From Lachnospiraceae bacterium (GTDB lineage Bacteria; Bacillota; Clostridia; Lachnospirales; Lachnospiraceae): a stretch of DNA of 64,000 nucleotides. Below the pieces are notes generated by a model, which was given only the letters and a program-made list of their open reading frames with translations, did no database searches and was not told the origin of the DNA. The position numbers and the translations under genes are program-made. Where the stretch lies: positions 62,001 through 126,000 of the forward strand of contig JAFWDI010000006.1 of NCBI GenBank assembly GCA_017513125.1, written 5' to 3'. Numbering within the stretch: the stretch's first letter is position 1; every line of letters begins with the position of its first letter. Below, one piece after another: positions 45,253 to 53,656 of the stretch.

Positions 45253-46215
45253 TTAACCTACCTCCTGCATTACATTGGTCTCTGTAGAGTCTGCAACAAT
45301 TTCGTTTTCTTCGATTCCTTTGATCTTCTTTTTCTTAACCTTTTTCTTTTTCGGTTTCTTTTCATGCGGATGCGTCGCTTCTCCGAAGAAGAACGTCGTC
45401 AGCATGCATAAGACGTAAGTCTGGACGAGTGCGTGGATCGCCGTGAACAGGACCGCGACGAAGACCGGGAGCACGAAGCTCAGGGTGATCGTGTAGTAGA
45501 CCAGCTCGGTGACCAGAACACCCGAGAGCATCGCGCCGAACAGACGGAAGCTCATGGAGATCATCAGCGAGAAATCCTTCAGGACGCTGCCCGCTCCCGA
45601 GGCCTTGTTCTTAATGATGCCGCCTGCCAGGATCACGAAGTAGCTCAGCACGCCCAGCATGATCGCGCCGTTGATATCGGACAGTGCCGCCGGAAGCGTG
45701 ATCGAGTGGCCCGTCGTCGTCACCGCCTGCAGTCCGAACAGCTCCAGCAGCGTACTGATGAAGATATAGCTGCCCGCCGTGAAGACATAGGCGCCGATCA
45801 TGTAGCTGCAGTGCGGGCTGTTCTTCTCCGCAAGGCCCGTGAAGAAGCCGATCCAGGTCTCGATGATGATCTGCGCCTTCCCGGGCTTCGTGATCGAGAA
45901 CTTCGGAATCACGAAGATCCGGCAGATGACCGCGATCACGATCAGGATGCCCGAAGTGATCATGCCGGAGATCAGGCCGGGGTTCACCTCAAAGATCCCG
46001 AACAGCGAGACCTTGTTCACCTCGTGGAGCACGGCATCCTTCATCATCTCCTTAATGGTCTCATGCCGGACGACATTGACATTAAGTTTTATCGAAAGGA
46101 TCGTGGCCACGACGATGAAGACGATCAGGCAGATGAACAGGATCTTATTCTCTTTCAGAGTCGTTACGATCCCGCTCTCTTTCTTCTCTTTCTTTTTTTT
46201 CTTATCCTTTGCCAT
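45253..46215 (-). CDS. atpB: ATP synthase a subunit
   Basis: A 320-residue membrane subunit forming the ion half-channels. The essential Arg lies in SMSFRLFGAMLSGVLV. There are about five to six hydrophobic helices. Both ends are unusually Lys-rich and cytoplasmic (MAKDKKKKKEKKESG; HEKKPKKKKVKKKKIKG), with a further acidic tail. It is first in the atp operon, two bases before atpE; atpI is absent. Confidence 0.93.
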   Translation of the reverse strand: MAKDKKKKKEKKESGIVTTLKENKILFICLIVFIVVATILSIKLNVNVVRHETIKEMMKDAVLHEVNKVSLFGIFEVNPGLISGMITSGILIVIAVICRIFVIPKFSITKPGKAQIIIETWIGFFTGLAEKNSPHCSYMIGAYVFTAGSYIFISTLLELFGLQAVTTTGHSITLPAALSDINGAIMLGVLSYFVILAGGIIKNKASGAGSVLKDFSLMISMSFRLFGAMLSGVLVTELVYYTITLSFVLPVFVAVLFTAIHALVQTYVLCMLTTFFFGEATHPHEKKPKKKKVKKKKIKGIEENEIVADSTETNVMQEVG

Positions 46216-46249
46216 AAGGAATGCTCCTTCCCGCTCCTGAAGAGCCGGA

Positions 46250-47527
46250 TCAGATATCCATATACACCGGTCTCCCGTTCACGATCGTGGCTTTCACACG
46301 GCCCATGACCCTGCGTCCGTGGAACGGGGTGTTTCTTCCCATGGAGACGAAGCTGTTCTTATCGATCGTGTACTCAGGTCTCGGATCGAAGACCGTGATG
46401 TCGGCCTTCGCGCCCTCCGAGAGGCTTCCGCGCTTGATCCCGAGAATCTTCGCCGGGTTCACCGACATTTTCTCGACCATCTGCTCCGGGGTCAGATATC
46501 CGCCGACGACCAGTTCGGTCCAGGTCAGGGGCAATGCCGTCTCCAGCCCCACGATCCCGAACGGCGCGTCTTCCGGAGCGCAGTCCTTCTCCTCATATGT
46601 GTGCGGCGCGTGATCGGTGGCGATCACGTCGATGGTCCCTTCCCGCAGGCCTTCGCGCAGCGCCTCGCGGTCCTCGCGCGAACGCAGCGGCGGGTTCATC
46701 TTAAAGTTCGTGTCCGCCGAGTCGATGTCCTCGTCGCAGAGCGTAAAGTGGTGCGGAGTGACCTCGCAGGTCACGTGCGACCCCGCGGCCTTCGCGAGAT
46801 ACACGAGCAGCGTGCTCTCCTTCGTCGAGACGTGGCACAGATGCAGGTCACAGCCCGCGGCCTTCGCGAGAACGATGTCGCGTGCGGCGACCGTGTCCTC
46901 CGCGCAGTTCGGAATACCCTTCACACCGAACTTCTTCGAGGCGGTGCCTTCGTTAAACACGCCATCGCCGGCCAGATCCTTATCCTCGCAGTGGTCCAGC
47001 ACCGGCAGGCCGAGCCTTGCGGCTTCCTTCATGGCCTCCAGGCAGACCGCGGCGTTCTTCACGGAGCTTCCGTCCTCGGAGACCGCGATGATACCCTCGT
47101 CGAACATCCCTTCCATGTCGGCGACGCGCTCGCCCTGCTGCTCGCGGGTCATGGCCCCGACCACGAGCACGTGGATCAGCGCTTCCTTATCCGCCTGGCG
47201 GATGATGTCGGAGACCGTGTAGGGGTTATCCGTCACGGGCTTCGTGTTCGGCATCGCGCAGATCGTCGTGAAGCCGCCCTTCGCCGCCGCACGCGCGCCG
47301 GTCCGGATCGTTTCCTTATGCGTATAGCCGGGCTCGCGCAGGTGCACGTGCATGTCGATCAGGCCGGGCATAACGTAGCATCCGTCGGCGTCGATGACCT
47401 TGTCGGGGTTCCCTTTTACGTTCTCTCCGACCTCGAGGATGCTGTCGTCCCGGATCAGAACGTTCATGTAGCCCGAGCGGTCATTCGCCGGATCCAGCAC
47501 ATAGCCATTTACGATAAGAACGTCCAC
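46250..47527 (-). CDS. pyrC: Dihydroorotase
   Basis: Cyclises carbamoyl aspartate to dihydroorotate. The 425-residue class I enzyme has the HxH metal motif (PGLIDMHVHLREPGY), later His ligands in LDHCEDK and LHLCHVSTKES, and the ATDHAPHTYEEK Asp. The start is a GTG at 47527 (VDVLIVNGYVLDP), seven bases after GAGGAGG; the open frame continues into glyQS without similarity. It lies 11 nt after glyQS and 34 nt before atpB, apart from the other pyr genes at 36298-39585. Confidence 0.94.
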   Translation of the reverse strand: MDVLIVNGYVLDPANDRSGYMNVLIRDDSILEVGENVKGNPDKVIDADGCYVMPGLIDMHVHLREPGYTHKETIRTGARAAAKGGFTTICAMPNTKPVTDNPYTVSDIIRQADKEALIHVLVVGAMTREQQGERVADMEGMFDEGIIAVSEDGSSVKNAAVCLEAMKEAARLGLPVLDHCEDKDLAGDGVFNEGTASKKFGVKGIPNCAEDTVAARDIVLAKAAGCDLHLCHVSTKESTLLVYLAKAAGSHVTCEVTPHHFTLCDEDIDSADTNFKMNPPLRSREDREALREGLREGTIDVIATDHAPHTYEEKDCAPEDAPFGIVGLETALPLTWTELVVGGYLTPEQMVEKMSVNPAKILGIKRGSLSEGAKADITVFDPRPEYTIDKNSFVSMGRNTPFHGRRVMGRVKATIVNGRPVYMDI

Positions 47528-47538
47528 GGATATCCTCC

Positions 47539-48927
47539 TCAGAAATCGAATTTGTCGTGGAAGTACCCCACGATGCCGTCGATCGGAATGCGCTCCTGCT
47601 CCATGCTGTCGCGGAAGCGGACGGTCACGCACTTATCCTCCACGGAGTCGAAATCGTAAGTCACGCAGAACGGCGTGCCGATCTCATCCTGGCGGCGGTA
47701 GCGCTTTCCGATGTTTCCGCGGTCGTCGTACTCGCAGTTCCAGTACTTGCTGAGCGTCGTGTAGATGCTCTCCGCGCCCTCGGCCAGCTTCTTCGAAAGC
47801 GGAAGCACGCCGATCTTCACCGGCGCGATCGCCGGGTGGAAATGCAGGACCGTGCGCATGTCGCCGCCCTCGAGCTCCTCCTCGTCGTACGCAGAGCACA
47901 GAAACGCCAGCGTGACGCGGTCCGCGCCGAGCGAAGGCTCGATCACGTAGGGCACATACTTCTCGTTCACCTCGTCATCGAAATAGCTGAGGTCTTCGCC
48001 GGAAGTATTGATATGCTGGGTCAGGTCGTAGTCCGTGCGGTCCGCGATGCCCCAGAGCTCGCCCCAGCCGAACGGGAACAGGAACTCGATGTCGGTCGTC
48101 GCCTTCGAGTAGAACGCGAGCTCCGCCGGATCGTGGTCGCGGTACTTCAGCTCTTCGTCCTTCAGGCCCAGTCTGTGCAGCCAGTCGATGCAGAACTGCT
48201 TCCAGTAGGCGAACCACTCAAGGTCGGTTCCGGGCTTGCAGAAGAACTCGAGCTCCATCTGCTCGAACTCGCGCGTGCGGAACGTGAAGTTTCCGGGCGT
48301 GATCTCATTCCGGAAGCTCTTTCCGACCTGGGCAATGCCGAACGGCACTTTCTTTCTCGAAGTGCGCTGAACGTTCTTAAAGTTCACGAAGATGCCCTGC
48401 GCGGTCTCGGGGCGCAGGTACACGGTGTTCTTCGCGTCCTCGGTCACGCCCTGGAAAGTCTTAAACATCAGGTTAAACTGGCGGATGTCCGTCCAGTTAT
48501 GCTTTCCGCAGGTCGGGCAGCAGATCTGATGATCGTCCACGTACTGCTTCATCTGCTCCAGACTCCACGCCTCGATCGGGGTCTCCTGCGTGATGCCGTT
48601 CTCCTCGTCGAAAGCCTCGATCAGCTGGTCCGCACGGAAGCGCTCATGGCATTCCTTACAGTCCATCAGCGGATCGGAGAAGCCGCCCAGATGGCCGGAC
48701 GCGACCCAGGTCTGGCTGTTCATCAGGATCGCGCAGTCCACGCCCACGTTATAAGGGCTCTCCTGCACGAACTTCTGCCACCAGGCCTTTTTTACGTTAT
48801 TTTTCAGCTCCACGCCGAGATTTCCGTAATCCCAGGTGTTCGCGAGTCCGCCGTAGATCTCCGAGCCGGGATACACGAAACCGCGCGACTTCGCGAGACC
48901 TACGATCTTATCCATCGTCTTTTCCAA
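47539..48927 (-). CDS. glyQS: Glycyl-tRNA synthetase, alpha2 type
   Basis: Charges tRNA-Gly. The 462-residue class II synthetase begins [27 protein letters not shown], with [29 protein letters not shown] (motif 2 area) and the C-terminal anticodon domain [12 protein letters not shown]. The start is taken as the TTG at 48927 rather than the ATG at 48915, because GGAGG lies six bases before the TTG and MEKTM is the common family start. It is the first gene of a likely glyQS-pyrC-atp transcript. Confidence 0.95.
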   Translation of the reverse strand: MEKTMDKIVGLAKSRGFVYPGSEIYGGLANTWDYGNLGVELKNNVKKAWWQKFVQESPYNVGVDCAILMNSQTWVASGHLGGFSDPLMDCKECHERFRADQLIEAFDEENGITQETPIEAWSLEQMKQYVDDHQICCPTCGKHNWTDIRQFNLMFKTFQGVTEDAKNTVYLRPETAQGIFVNFKNVQRTSRKKVPFGIAQVGKSFRNEITPGNFTFRTREFEQMELEFFCKPGTDLEWFAYWKQFCIDWLHRLGLKDEELKYRDHDPAELAFYSKATTDIEFLFPFGWGELWGIADRTDYDLTQHINTSGEDLSYFDDEVNEKYVPYVIEPSLGADRVTLAFLCSAYDEEELEGGDMRTVLHFHPAIAPVKIGVLPLSKKLAEGAESIYTTLSKYWNCEYDDRGNIGKRYRRQDEIGTPFCVTYDFDSVEDKCVTVRFRDSMEQERIPIDGIVGYFHDKFDF

Positions 48928-48959
48928 AGCAGTACCTCCAAAAGAAATGTATCTAATGA

Positions 48960-48988
48960 ATTTTACTGTTTTCGGGGTGGCATTTCAA
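48960..48988 (-). promoter_or_regulatory. Promoter of glyQS-pyrC and probably the atp operon
   Basis: TTGAAA, 17-bp spacer, TAAAAT on the minus strand, about 30 nt before glyQS. No promoter or terminator was found between glyQS and atpC. Confidence 0.8.
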
Positions 48989-49029
48989 GTCATTGGCCCG
49001 CATTGACTGTGAAATGTCTGTGAAAAAAG

Positions 49030-49057
49030 AAAAAAGCGCGGCCGGCGCGGCCGCGCT
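49030..49057 (-). terminator. Terminator of the TetR-family gene
   Basis: AGCGCGGCCG/CGGCCGCGCT-type stem followed by TTTTTTC on the minus strand, 19 nt past the stop codon. Confidence 0.9.
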
Positions 49058-49075
49058 GTCAGGTCCGTTCGACGC

Positions 49076-49666
49076 TCAGTCCTCGTCGCCGAGGATGCCC
49101 ACCAGCCCGCGGAAACACAGCAGGCTTAAGATGCGGGAGAGTTCCTCGATCGAGAGGCTCCGTTCGGAGTTGAACCAGTTCTGATAGACGCTGAGCATTC
49201 CGGTCAGCGAGTAGTCGAGGATCATGTCCACGGTGCCGCGCGGTGCGGAAAACTGGGACATCACCGCGTCGCGGAGAGATTCCTTCATGGCCGCGGAGAT
49301 CTTCGTGACCAGGCTGACATTGCCCCGCATCGAGAGCAGGTGCCCGTAAAACTCCGGATCGGTGTTGATGATCGTCGTCAGTTTATTGAAAAACAGATAG
49401 GGATTTTTCAGCGCTTCGCGGATATCCGCGCCGTCGAGCGCGTCACGCAGAGTCTGCACGATTCCGTCCTCGATCTCATCGACGACCTCGTAGATACCGG
49501 CGTAATAGTTGTAAAACGTCTTCCGGTTAATATCCGCCAGCTCGGCAATGTCGCTGATCGTAATGTCGTTCAGTTCCTTCTCGGTCAGCAGCTTCGCGAA
49601 TGCGTTATGGATGGCTTTCTTCGTCTTTACGACACGGCGGTCGATCTTTTTTGCGGGTTCTCTCAT
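49076..49666 (-). CDS. TetR/AcrR-family transcriptional regulator
   Basis: A 196-residue one-component regulator. The N-terminal helix-turn-helix (about 12-60) carries ITISDIAELADINRKTFYNYY. The C-terminal ligand domain is of the TetR_C type found in Clostridia (YFLFFNKLTTII-like PYLFFNKLTTIINTDPEFY, SLTGMLSVYQNWFNSERSLS). It is divergent from the radical SAM gene at 49920, so it most likely controls that gene and itself through the 253-nt intergenic region. Confidence 0.88.
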   Translation of the reverse strand: MREPAKKIDRRVVKTKKAIHNAFAKLLTEKELNDITISDIAELADINRKTFYNYYAGIYEVVDEIEDGIVQTLRDALDGADIREALKNPYLFFNKLTTIINTDPEFYGHLLSMRGNVSLVTKISAAMKESLRDAVMSQFSAPRGTVDMILDYSLTGMLSVYQNWFNSERSLSIEELSRILSLLCFRGLVGILGDED

Positions 49667-49683
49667 AGTTTCTTCCTCATCTT

Positions 49684-49722
49684 AACGGCCGTTTGTTTCT
49701 TTTGCCATATTCCGGCCGTTTC
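49684..49722 (-). promoter_or_regulatory. Repeated CGGCCGTTT motifs upstream of the TetR gene
   Basis: CGGCCGTTT occurs at 49686-49694 (inside the palindrome AACGGCCGTT) and at 49713-49721, 27 bp apart and 20-55 bp before the regulator's ATG. A degenerate CGACCG lies in the spacer of the divergent radical SAM promoter. These are possible operator sites. Confidence 0.45.
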
Positions 49723-49809
49723 TTGTCCATTAATTTTTTCCGAAAAAGATAATAATATACATCTGTGAAAAAATCTATCCGATTTTCTAATATATTTACG
49801 AAGAAACTT

Positions 49810-49839
49810 TAGACAAACCGACCGAAAGCATAGTATAAT
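49810..49839 (+). promoter_or_regulatory. Promoter of the radical SAM gene
   Basis: TAGACA, 18-bp spacer, perfect TATAAT. The leader of about 75 nt ends with GAGGAGG before the ATG. Confidence 0.78.
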
Positions 49840-49919
49840 TATTCGGCGTATGAGAACATGACGCGCATTTGCTGCGCGAAACTCAGGTAAAAAACCTACA
49901 CCCGAGGAGGTAATCAGAT

Positions 49920-51308
49920 ATGGCTATTCCTATGGCCCTCAAGAAATTCGGTCTCGAGAAGGCTATCGCCTACATGGCGAAGGATCCGATCCGGAACATG
50001 ACGAAGATCATGAACTGGGCGGACAAGTTCGCCGGCGACAACTTCCCCCGCCAGCGGAAAGCGATCCGCGACGCGCTGGAGAACCCGGAGAACCCTTATC
50101 ATAACTACATTCTTCACATCGAGAAGGACATGGACCCCGAGATCTTTAAGACTCTCGTGGCGAACTTCTTCATTAATGCGAACCTGATCGGCTGGAAGAA
50201 GCAGGACGAGATGCGCGCGAAGTACGGATGCAACATCCCGTGGGCCATCCTGCTGGATCCGACCTCGGCCTGCAACCTGAAGTGCGTGGGCTGCTGGGCG
50301 GCCGAGTACGGCTATAAGCTGAACCTGACCTACGACGAGATCGACGACATCATCCGCCAGGGTAAGGAGATGGGCGTGTACCTGTACATCTACACCGGCG
50401 GCGAGCCTCTGGTGCGGAAGAAGGACATCATCCGTCTCTGCGAGAAGCATAACGACTGCGTGTTCCTCTCCTTCACGAACGGCACTCTGATCGACGAGGA
50501 GTTCGCGGACGAGATGCTGCGCGTGAAGAACTTCGTGCCCGCGATCTCTCTCGAAGGCTTCGAGGAGGCGACCGACAGCCGCCGCGGCGAGGGCGTCTAC
50601 CAGCGCGTGCTGAAAGCCATGAAGATCATGCACGACCGCCGGCTGATGTACGGCGTGTCCTGCTGCTACACGAGCGAGAACTACGACTCCATCACTTCGG
50701 AGGAGTATTACCAGATGATGCAGGATAACGGCGCGTTCTTCGTGTGGTACTTCCACTACATGCCCGTGGGCAATGACGCTTCGCCCGAGCTCCTGCCGAC
50801 CCCCGAGCAGAGAAAGATCGTCATCGACCGCATCCGCGGCTACCGCTCCACGAAGGGCTTCTTCGCGATGGACTTCCAGAACGACGGCGAGTACGTCGGC
50901 GGATGCATCGCGGGCGGCCGCAGATACTTCCACATTAACGCGAACGGCGACATCGATCCCTGCGTGTTCATCCACTACTCGGATTCGAACATCCGCGAGA
51001 AGACCATTCTCGAGGCGCTGCAGAGCCCGCTGTTCATGGCCTATCACGACGGCCAGCCGTTTAACGAGAACATGTTCCAGCCCTGCCCGATGCTGGAGAA
51101 CCCGCAGATCCTGAGAAAGATCGTCTCCGAGACCGGCGCGAAGTCCACCGACCTCGAGAGCCCCGAGTCCGTCGATCATCTGTGCTCGAAGTGCGACAGC
51201 TACGCCGCGTGCTGGGCGCCTCACGCCGAGAAGGTCTGGGAGAAGCGCAAGGAAGAGCGCGCTGCGGTGAAGGCGGCCGAGGAGGCCGAGAAGGCCGCGA
51301 AGCGCTGA
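49920..51308 (+). CDS. Radical SAM/SPASM-type protein
   Basis: A 462-residue enzyme with the [4Fe-4S] motif CxxxCxxC at C118, C122 and C125 (CNLKCVGC) in a radical SAM barrel; TGGEPLVRK binds SAM. The C-terminal region has further cysteines (GGCIAGGRRYFHINANGDID, DPCVFIHY, CPMLENP, CSKCDSYAACW) resembling a SPASM auxiliary cluster domain. About 110 residues precede the barrel. The Ala/Glu/Lys tail is low complexity. No peptide substrate gene is adjacent. The substrate is unknown. Confidence 0.85.
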   Translation: MAIPMALKKFGLEKAIAYMAKDPIRNMTKIMNWADKFAGDNFPRQRKAIRDALENPENPYHNYILHIEKDMDPEIFKTLVANFFINANLIGWKKQDEMRAKYGCNIPWAILLDPTSACNLKCVGCWAAEYGYKLNLTYDEIDDIIRQGKEMGVYLYIYTGGEPLVRKKDIIRLCEKHNDCVFLSFTNGTLIDEEFADEMLRVKNFVPAISLEGFEEATDSRRGEGVYQRVLKAMKIMHDRRLMYGVSCCYTSENYDSITSEEYYQMMQDNGAFFVWYFHYMPVGNDASPELLPTPEQRKIVIDRIRGYRSTKGFFAMDFQNDGEYVGGCIAGGRRYFHINANGDIDPCVFIHYSDSNIREKTILEALQSPLFMAYHDGQPFNENMFQPCPMLENPQILRKIVSETGAKSTDLESPESVDHLCSKCDSYAACWAPHAEKVWEKRKEERAAVKAAEEAEKAAKR

Positions 51309-51351
51309 TCGGACGACGCTGCGAACGGTTCCGACAGTCACATGAATTTAT

Positions 51352-51387
51352 GAGAAGCAGGTCCGAAAGGGTCTGCTTCTTTCGTTT
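51352..51387 (+). terminator. Terminator after the radical SAM gene
   Basis: GAGAAGCAGGTCC/GGGTCTGCTTCT stem with a GAAA loop and a weak T-run (TTTCGTTT). Confidence 0.7.
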
Positions 51388-51462
51388 CCGCCTCCCATCC
51401 TTCCTGCCGCGCCGCCGGCCGCGCTCCGGCATTCACCCTGCTTAAACCAACTCAGCGGAGAA

Positions 51463-51490
51463 TCAAAAGAGCACCCTCATCAGGTGCTCT
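51463..51490 (-). terminator. Terminator of the tRNA-Val/tRNA-Met operon
   Basis: AGAGCACC/GGTGCTCT stem followed by TTTTGATT on the minus strand, just after tRNA-Met. Confidence 0.85.
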
Positions 51491-51496
51491 CTCAAG

Positions 51497-51570
51497 TAGC
51501 GGGAGGGAGATTCGAACTCTCGACACCGCGGGTATGAACCGCGTGCTCTGGCCATCTGAGCTATCCCGCC
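51497..51570 (-). tRNA. tRNA-Met (anticodon CAT), elongator type
   Basis: A 74-nt cloverleaf: acceptor GGCGGGA pairs with TCCCGCT (G1-U72), anticodon arm CGCGGTTCATACCCGCG. It lacks the C1-A72 mismatch and the three G-C anticodon pairs of initiator tRNA, so it is elongator Met. A tRNA-Ile with lysidine-modified CAU is a less likely alternative. No encoded CCA. Confidence 0.9.
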
Positions 51571-51613
51571 ATATGAAGTTTTCGAAGCCGGCTCCGAAAG
51601 ATCCGTCTCACGA

Positions 51614-51686
51614 TGGGGTCTACAGGACTCGAACCTGCGACCCTCTGCTTGTAAGGCAGATGCTCTCCCAGCTGAGCTAAGACCCC
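51614..51686 (-). tRNA. tRNA-Val (anticodon TAC)
   Basis: A 73-nt cloverleaf: acceptor GGGGTCT/AGACCCC, anticodon arm CTGCCTTACAAGCAG, T-arm GCAGGTTCGAGTCCTGT. Discriminator A; no encoded CCA. First gene of the pair. Confidence 0.96.
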
Positions 51687-51720
51687 GCAGCCGAGGCGCT
51701 CACGCGTCACAGCGAAAATA

Positions 51721-51748
51721 AGTATACCAGTGCATGAAGAAAAGTCAA
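51721..51748 (-). promoter_or_regulatory. Promoter of the tRNA-Val/tRNA-Met pair
   Basis: TTGACT, 16-bp spacer, TATACT on the minus strand, about 35 nt before tRNA-Val. The -35 box is overlapped by the inverted repeat AAAAGTC-AAG-GACTTTT. Confidence 0.8.
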
Positions 51749-51853
51749 GGACTTTTCCGACAATGATTCGGGCCGCGAGGATCCGGGCCGTACGGGCGCG
51801 GACGCCGCGGGTGAGTTTATAGCTTTTTTCGAAATGCCGACGTATGCGCGTGT

Positions 51854-51859
51854 TATAAT
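51854..51859 (+). promoter_or_regulatory. -10 box placing the transcript start at the lipid kinase ATG
   Basis: Perfect TATAAT ends only six bases before the ATG at 51866, so the predicted +1 coincides with the start codon. The -35 region is poor. Confidence 0.55.
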
Positions 51860-51865
51860 TCAGCT

Positions 51866-52846
51866 ATGCACTATTTCATTGTCGATCCATACGCGGGACT
51901 CGGCGCGGGTTATTCGACCTGGCTGCGGGTCCAGAAATATCTGATCCGGAGGCATGTTCCGTATGAAGCCTACATGGCCGAGAACGCGGAGCAGGCCTGC
52001 GAGTGCGCGAAAGAGATCACCGCGCGGTTTGAGAAGGAGCAGCGTACCGCGGCGTTCGGCGAAAAGACGCCCGTGGAGGACGTGATCGTGGTCGTGGGAG
52101 GGGACGGAACATTGAACGACGTCCTGAACGGTCTGAACATCCATGCCCGGTTCCTGTTCACCTGCATTCCCTGCGGCCCGGTGAACGATTTTGCGCGCGG
52201 CATGAACCTGAACCTCCGGTATAAGAATGCCCTTCGGAGCATCCTGAAGCCCCGCATGAACACCTACGTCGATTACGGCACCGTTTCCGCACGGCTCGGA
52301 TCCGGTTCCTCCGACAGCGCAGTCCATCGCCGGTTCGCGGTCAGCTGCGGCATCGGATATGACGCTGTGATCGCGGAGACTGCCTCCGGCGCGCAGGGGC
52401 GGCAGGCGGCCGCGAGGCTCCGCCTCGGCGCGCCCGGGTTCTTAGCCTCGGCCGTCAGGGAGCTCGTCCGTTTCCGCACCGTGCCCGGATATATCGTGCT
52501 CGACGGTTCGAAGCAGATCAGTTTCCGGCACGTGGCGTTCATCTCCTGCCAGATCCACCGCAGCGAGAACGGCGGATTTAAAGTTGCTCCGGACGCGGAC
52601 TTCTCCGACGGGCTCTTCGACGTCTGCGTGATGGCGCGCACCTCGAAGATCTCGATGCTGCCGGCGCTCGCTTCTATTCGCGCGGGAAACCATAAAAATA
52701 TGCGCGGCGTGCACCACTACCGCTGCCACGAGATCAAGATCCATTTCGACCGGCCGCTGCCCGTCCACACGGACAGTGAGATCGTCGGGAATTTTACCGA
52801 TCTGGAACTGACGTGTAATCAGAGGCAGCTGCGGGTCATCATGTAG
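51866..52846 (+). CDS. Diacylglycerol/lipid kinase family protein (YegS/BmrU-like)
   Basis: A 326-residue soluble kinase of the DAGK catalytic fold. The ATP motif VVVGGDGTLNDVLNGL is near residue 75; CGPVNDFARG and the C-terminal lobe GLFDVCVMARTSK follow. It phosphorylates diacylglycerol or a related lipid, probably recycling lipid head-group turnover products. MHYFIVDPYAG is the usual start, yet there is no Shine-Dalgarno sequence before the ATG and a TATAAT ends six bases upstream, implying a leaderless mRNA. Ends in a strong terminator. Confidence 0.88.
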   Translation: MHYFIVDPYAGLGAGYSTWLRVQKYLIRRHVPYEAYMAENAEQACECAKEITARFEKEQRTAAFGEKTPVEDVIVVVGGDGTLNDVLNGLNIHARFLFTCIPCGPVNDFARGMNLNLRYKNALRSILKPRMNTYVDYGTVSARLGSGSSDSAVHRRFAVSCGIGYDAVIAETASGAQGRQAAARLRLGAPGFLASAVRELVRFRTVPGYIVLDGSKQISFRHVAFISCQIHRSENGGFKVAPDADFSDGLFDVCVMARTSKISMLPALASIRAGNHKNMRGVHHYRCHEIKIHFDRPLPVHTDSEIVGNFTDLELTCNQRQLRVIM

Positions 52847-52881
52847 CGTCCGCAGCGTCAAAAGTACCGAGCCCTCGCATA

Positions 52882-52920
52882 ACACATCCCCGGACCTCAC
52901 GGCTCCCGGGGATGTGTTTT
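52882..52920 (+). terminator. Terminator after the lipid kinase gene
   Basis: ACACATCCCCGG/CCGGGGATGTGT perfect stem followed by TTTT. The stop codon of the convergent YwaF-like gene (52897) lies inside the hairpin, so this is a compact shared end. Confidence 0.9.
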
Positions 52921-53631
52921 CATATAGACCAGATGCAGCACGCCGGCGATCGCGACGATGCACCCCAGATAGACCGCGAGGCTCGGGCCGATCCCGATGG
53001 CCGCCGACGCCCCGCGGAACCCCGGCTGGTCGCTCAGATGATAGGGTGAGATGTAAAACATATTCGGATAGGTCCCGGGGATGGTGCCGGCGCGCTCTCC
53101 GATGACATTGACCGCGGTCGCGCCCAGAGCCAGCGCGAAAAACAGCAGGACCGAGCCGCCGAACGAGCGGCCGTTCCGGCCGGCCAGTCCCCCGAAAAAG
53201 CACAGAAAGCTGATAAAAACCAGCAGCAGGTGCCAGGCGAACGCGTGCACGGTCAATGCCGCGTACGGCCGCAGCATATCCTGCGGGTAGATCAGGGCAG
53301 CGGCCGCCCCGAGAAATGTGAAACTCCAGAGGAACGTGCAGACCGCGGTCTTCCCGCGTTCCTTCAATGCCGGCAGCGCCAGACACAGATACATCGGCAC
53401 ACTGCAGAGCTGGAACGGGAAATACCACCAGTTGAAAGCGTGGAAGACCACGCGGTAATAAAAGACCTGCTTCCAGATCTCGGAGCAGGCCATAACGACG
53501 CCGCAGACGAACAGCACGCAATAAAGCGTGTCTGCCGGCCTGCGGCTTACGATCTTCGCCAAAATGACCGCCAGCGCGCCGCCTCCGAGGGCGGCGGTGA
53601 TGTGGAACGCTCCGAACATCTGCGGTGCCAT
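52897..53631 (-). CDS. YwaF/TMEM164-like integral membrane protein
   Basis: A 244-residue membrane protein with about seven hydrophobic helices. The segments SEIWKQVFYY, WWYFPFQLCSVPMYLCL and HLLLVFISFLCFF match the YwaF family of uncharacterised membrane proteins; eukaryotic TMEM164 is an acyltransferase, but the bacterial role is not known. It lies 25 nt after the CPBP protease gene and is probably cotranscribed with it. Confidence 0.72.
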   Translation of the reverse strand: MAPQMFGAFHITAALGGGALAVILAKIVSRRPADTLYCVLFVCGVVMACSEIWKQVFYYRVVFHAFNWWYFPFQLCSVPMYLCLALPALKERGKTAVCTFLWSFTFLGAAAALIYPQDMLRPYAALTVHAFAWHLLLVFISFLCFFGGLAGRNGRSFGGSVLLFFALALGATAVNVIGERAGTIPGTYPNMFYISPYHLSDQPGFRGASAAIGIGPSLAVYLGCIVAIAGVLHLVYMKTHPREP

Positions 53632-53656
53632 CCGTCAGTTCCTTTCCGGGCGCGCC

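Noticed and set aside
51497..51570. tRNA(CAT) as initiator tRNA-fMet or tRNA-Ile2
   Set aside because: It has a G1-U72 acceptor end and no run of three G-C pairs at the anticodon stem base, so elongator Met fits best. Ile2 cannot be fully excluded without identity-element comparison.
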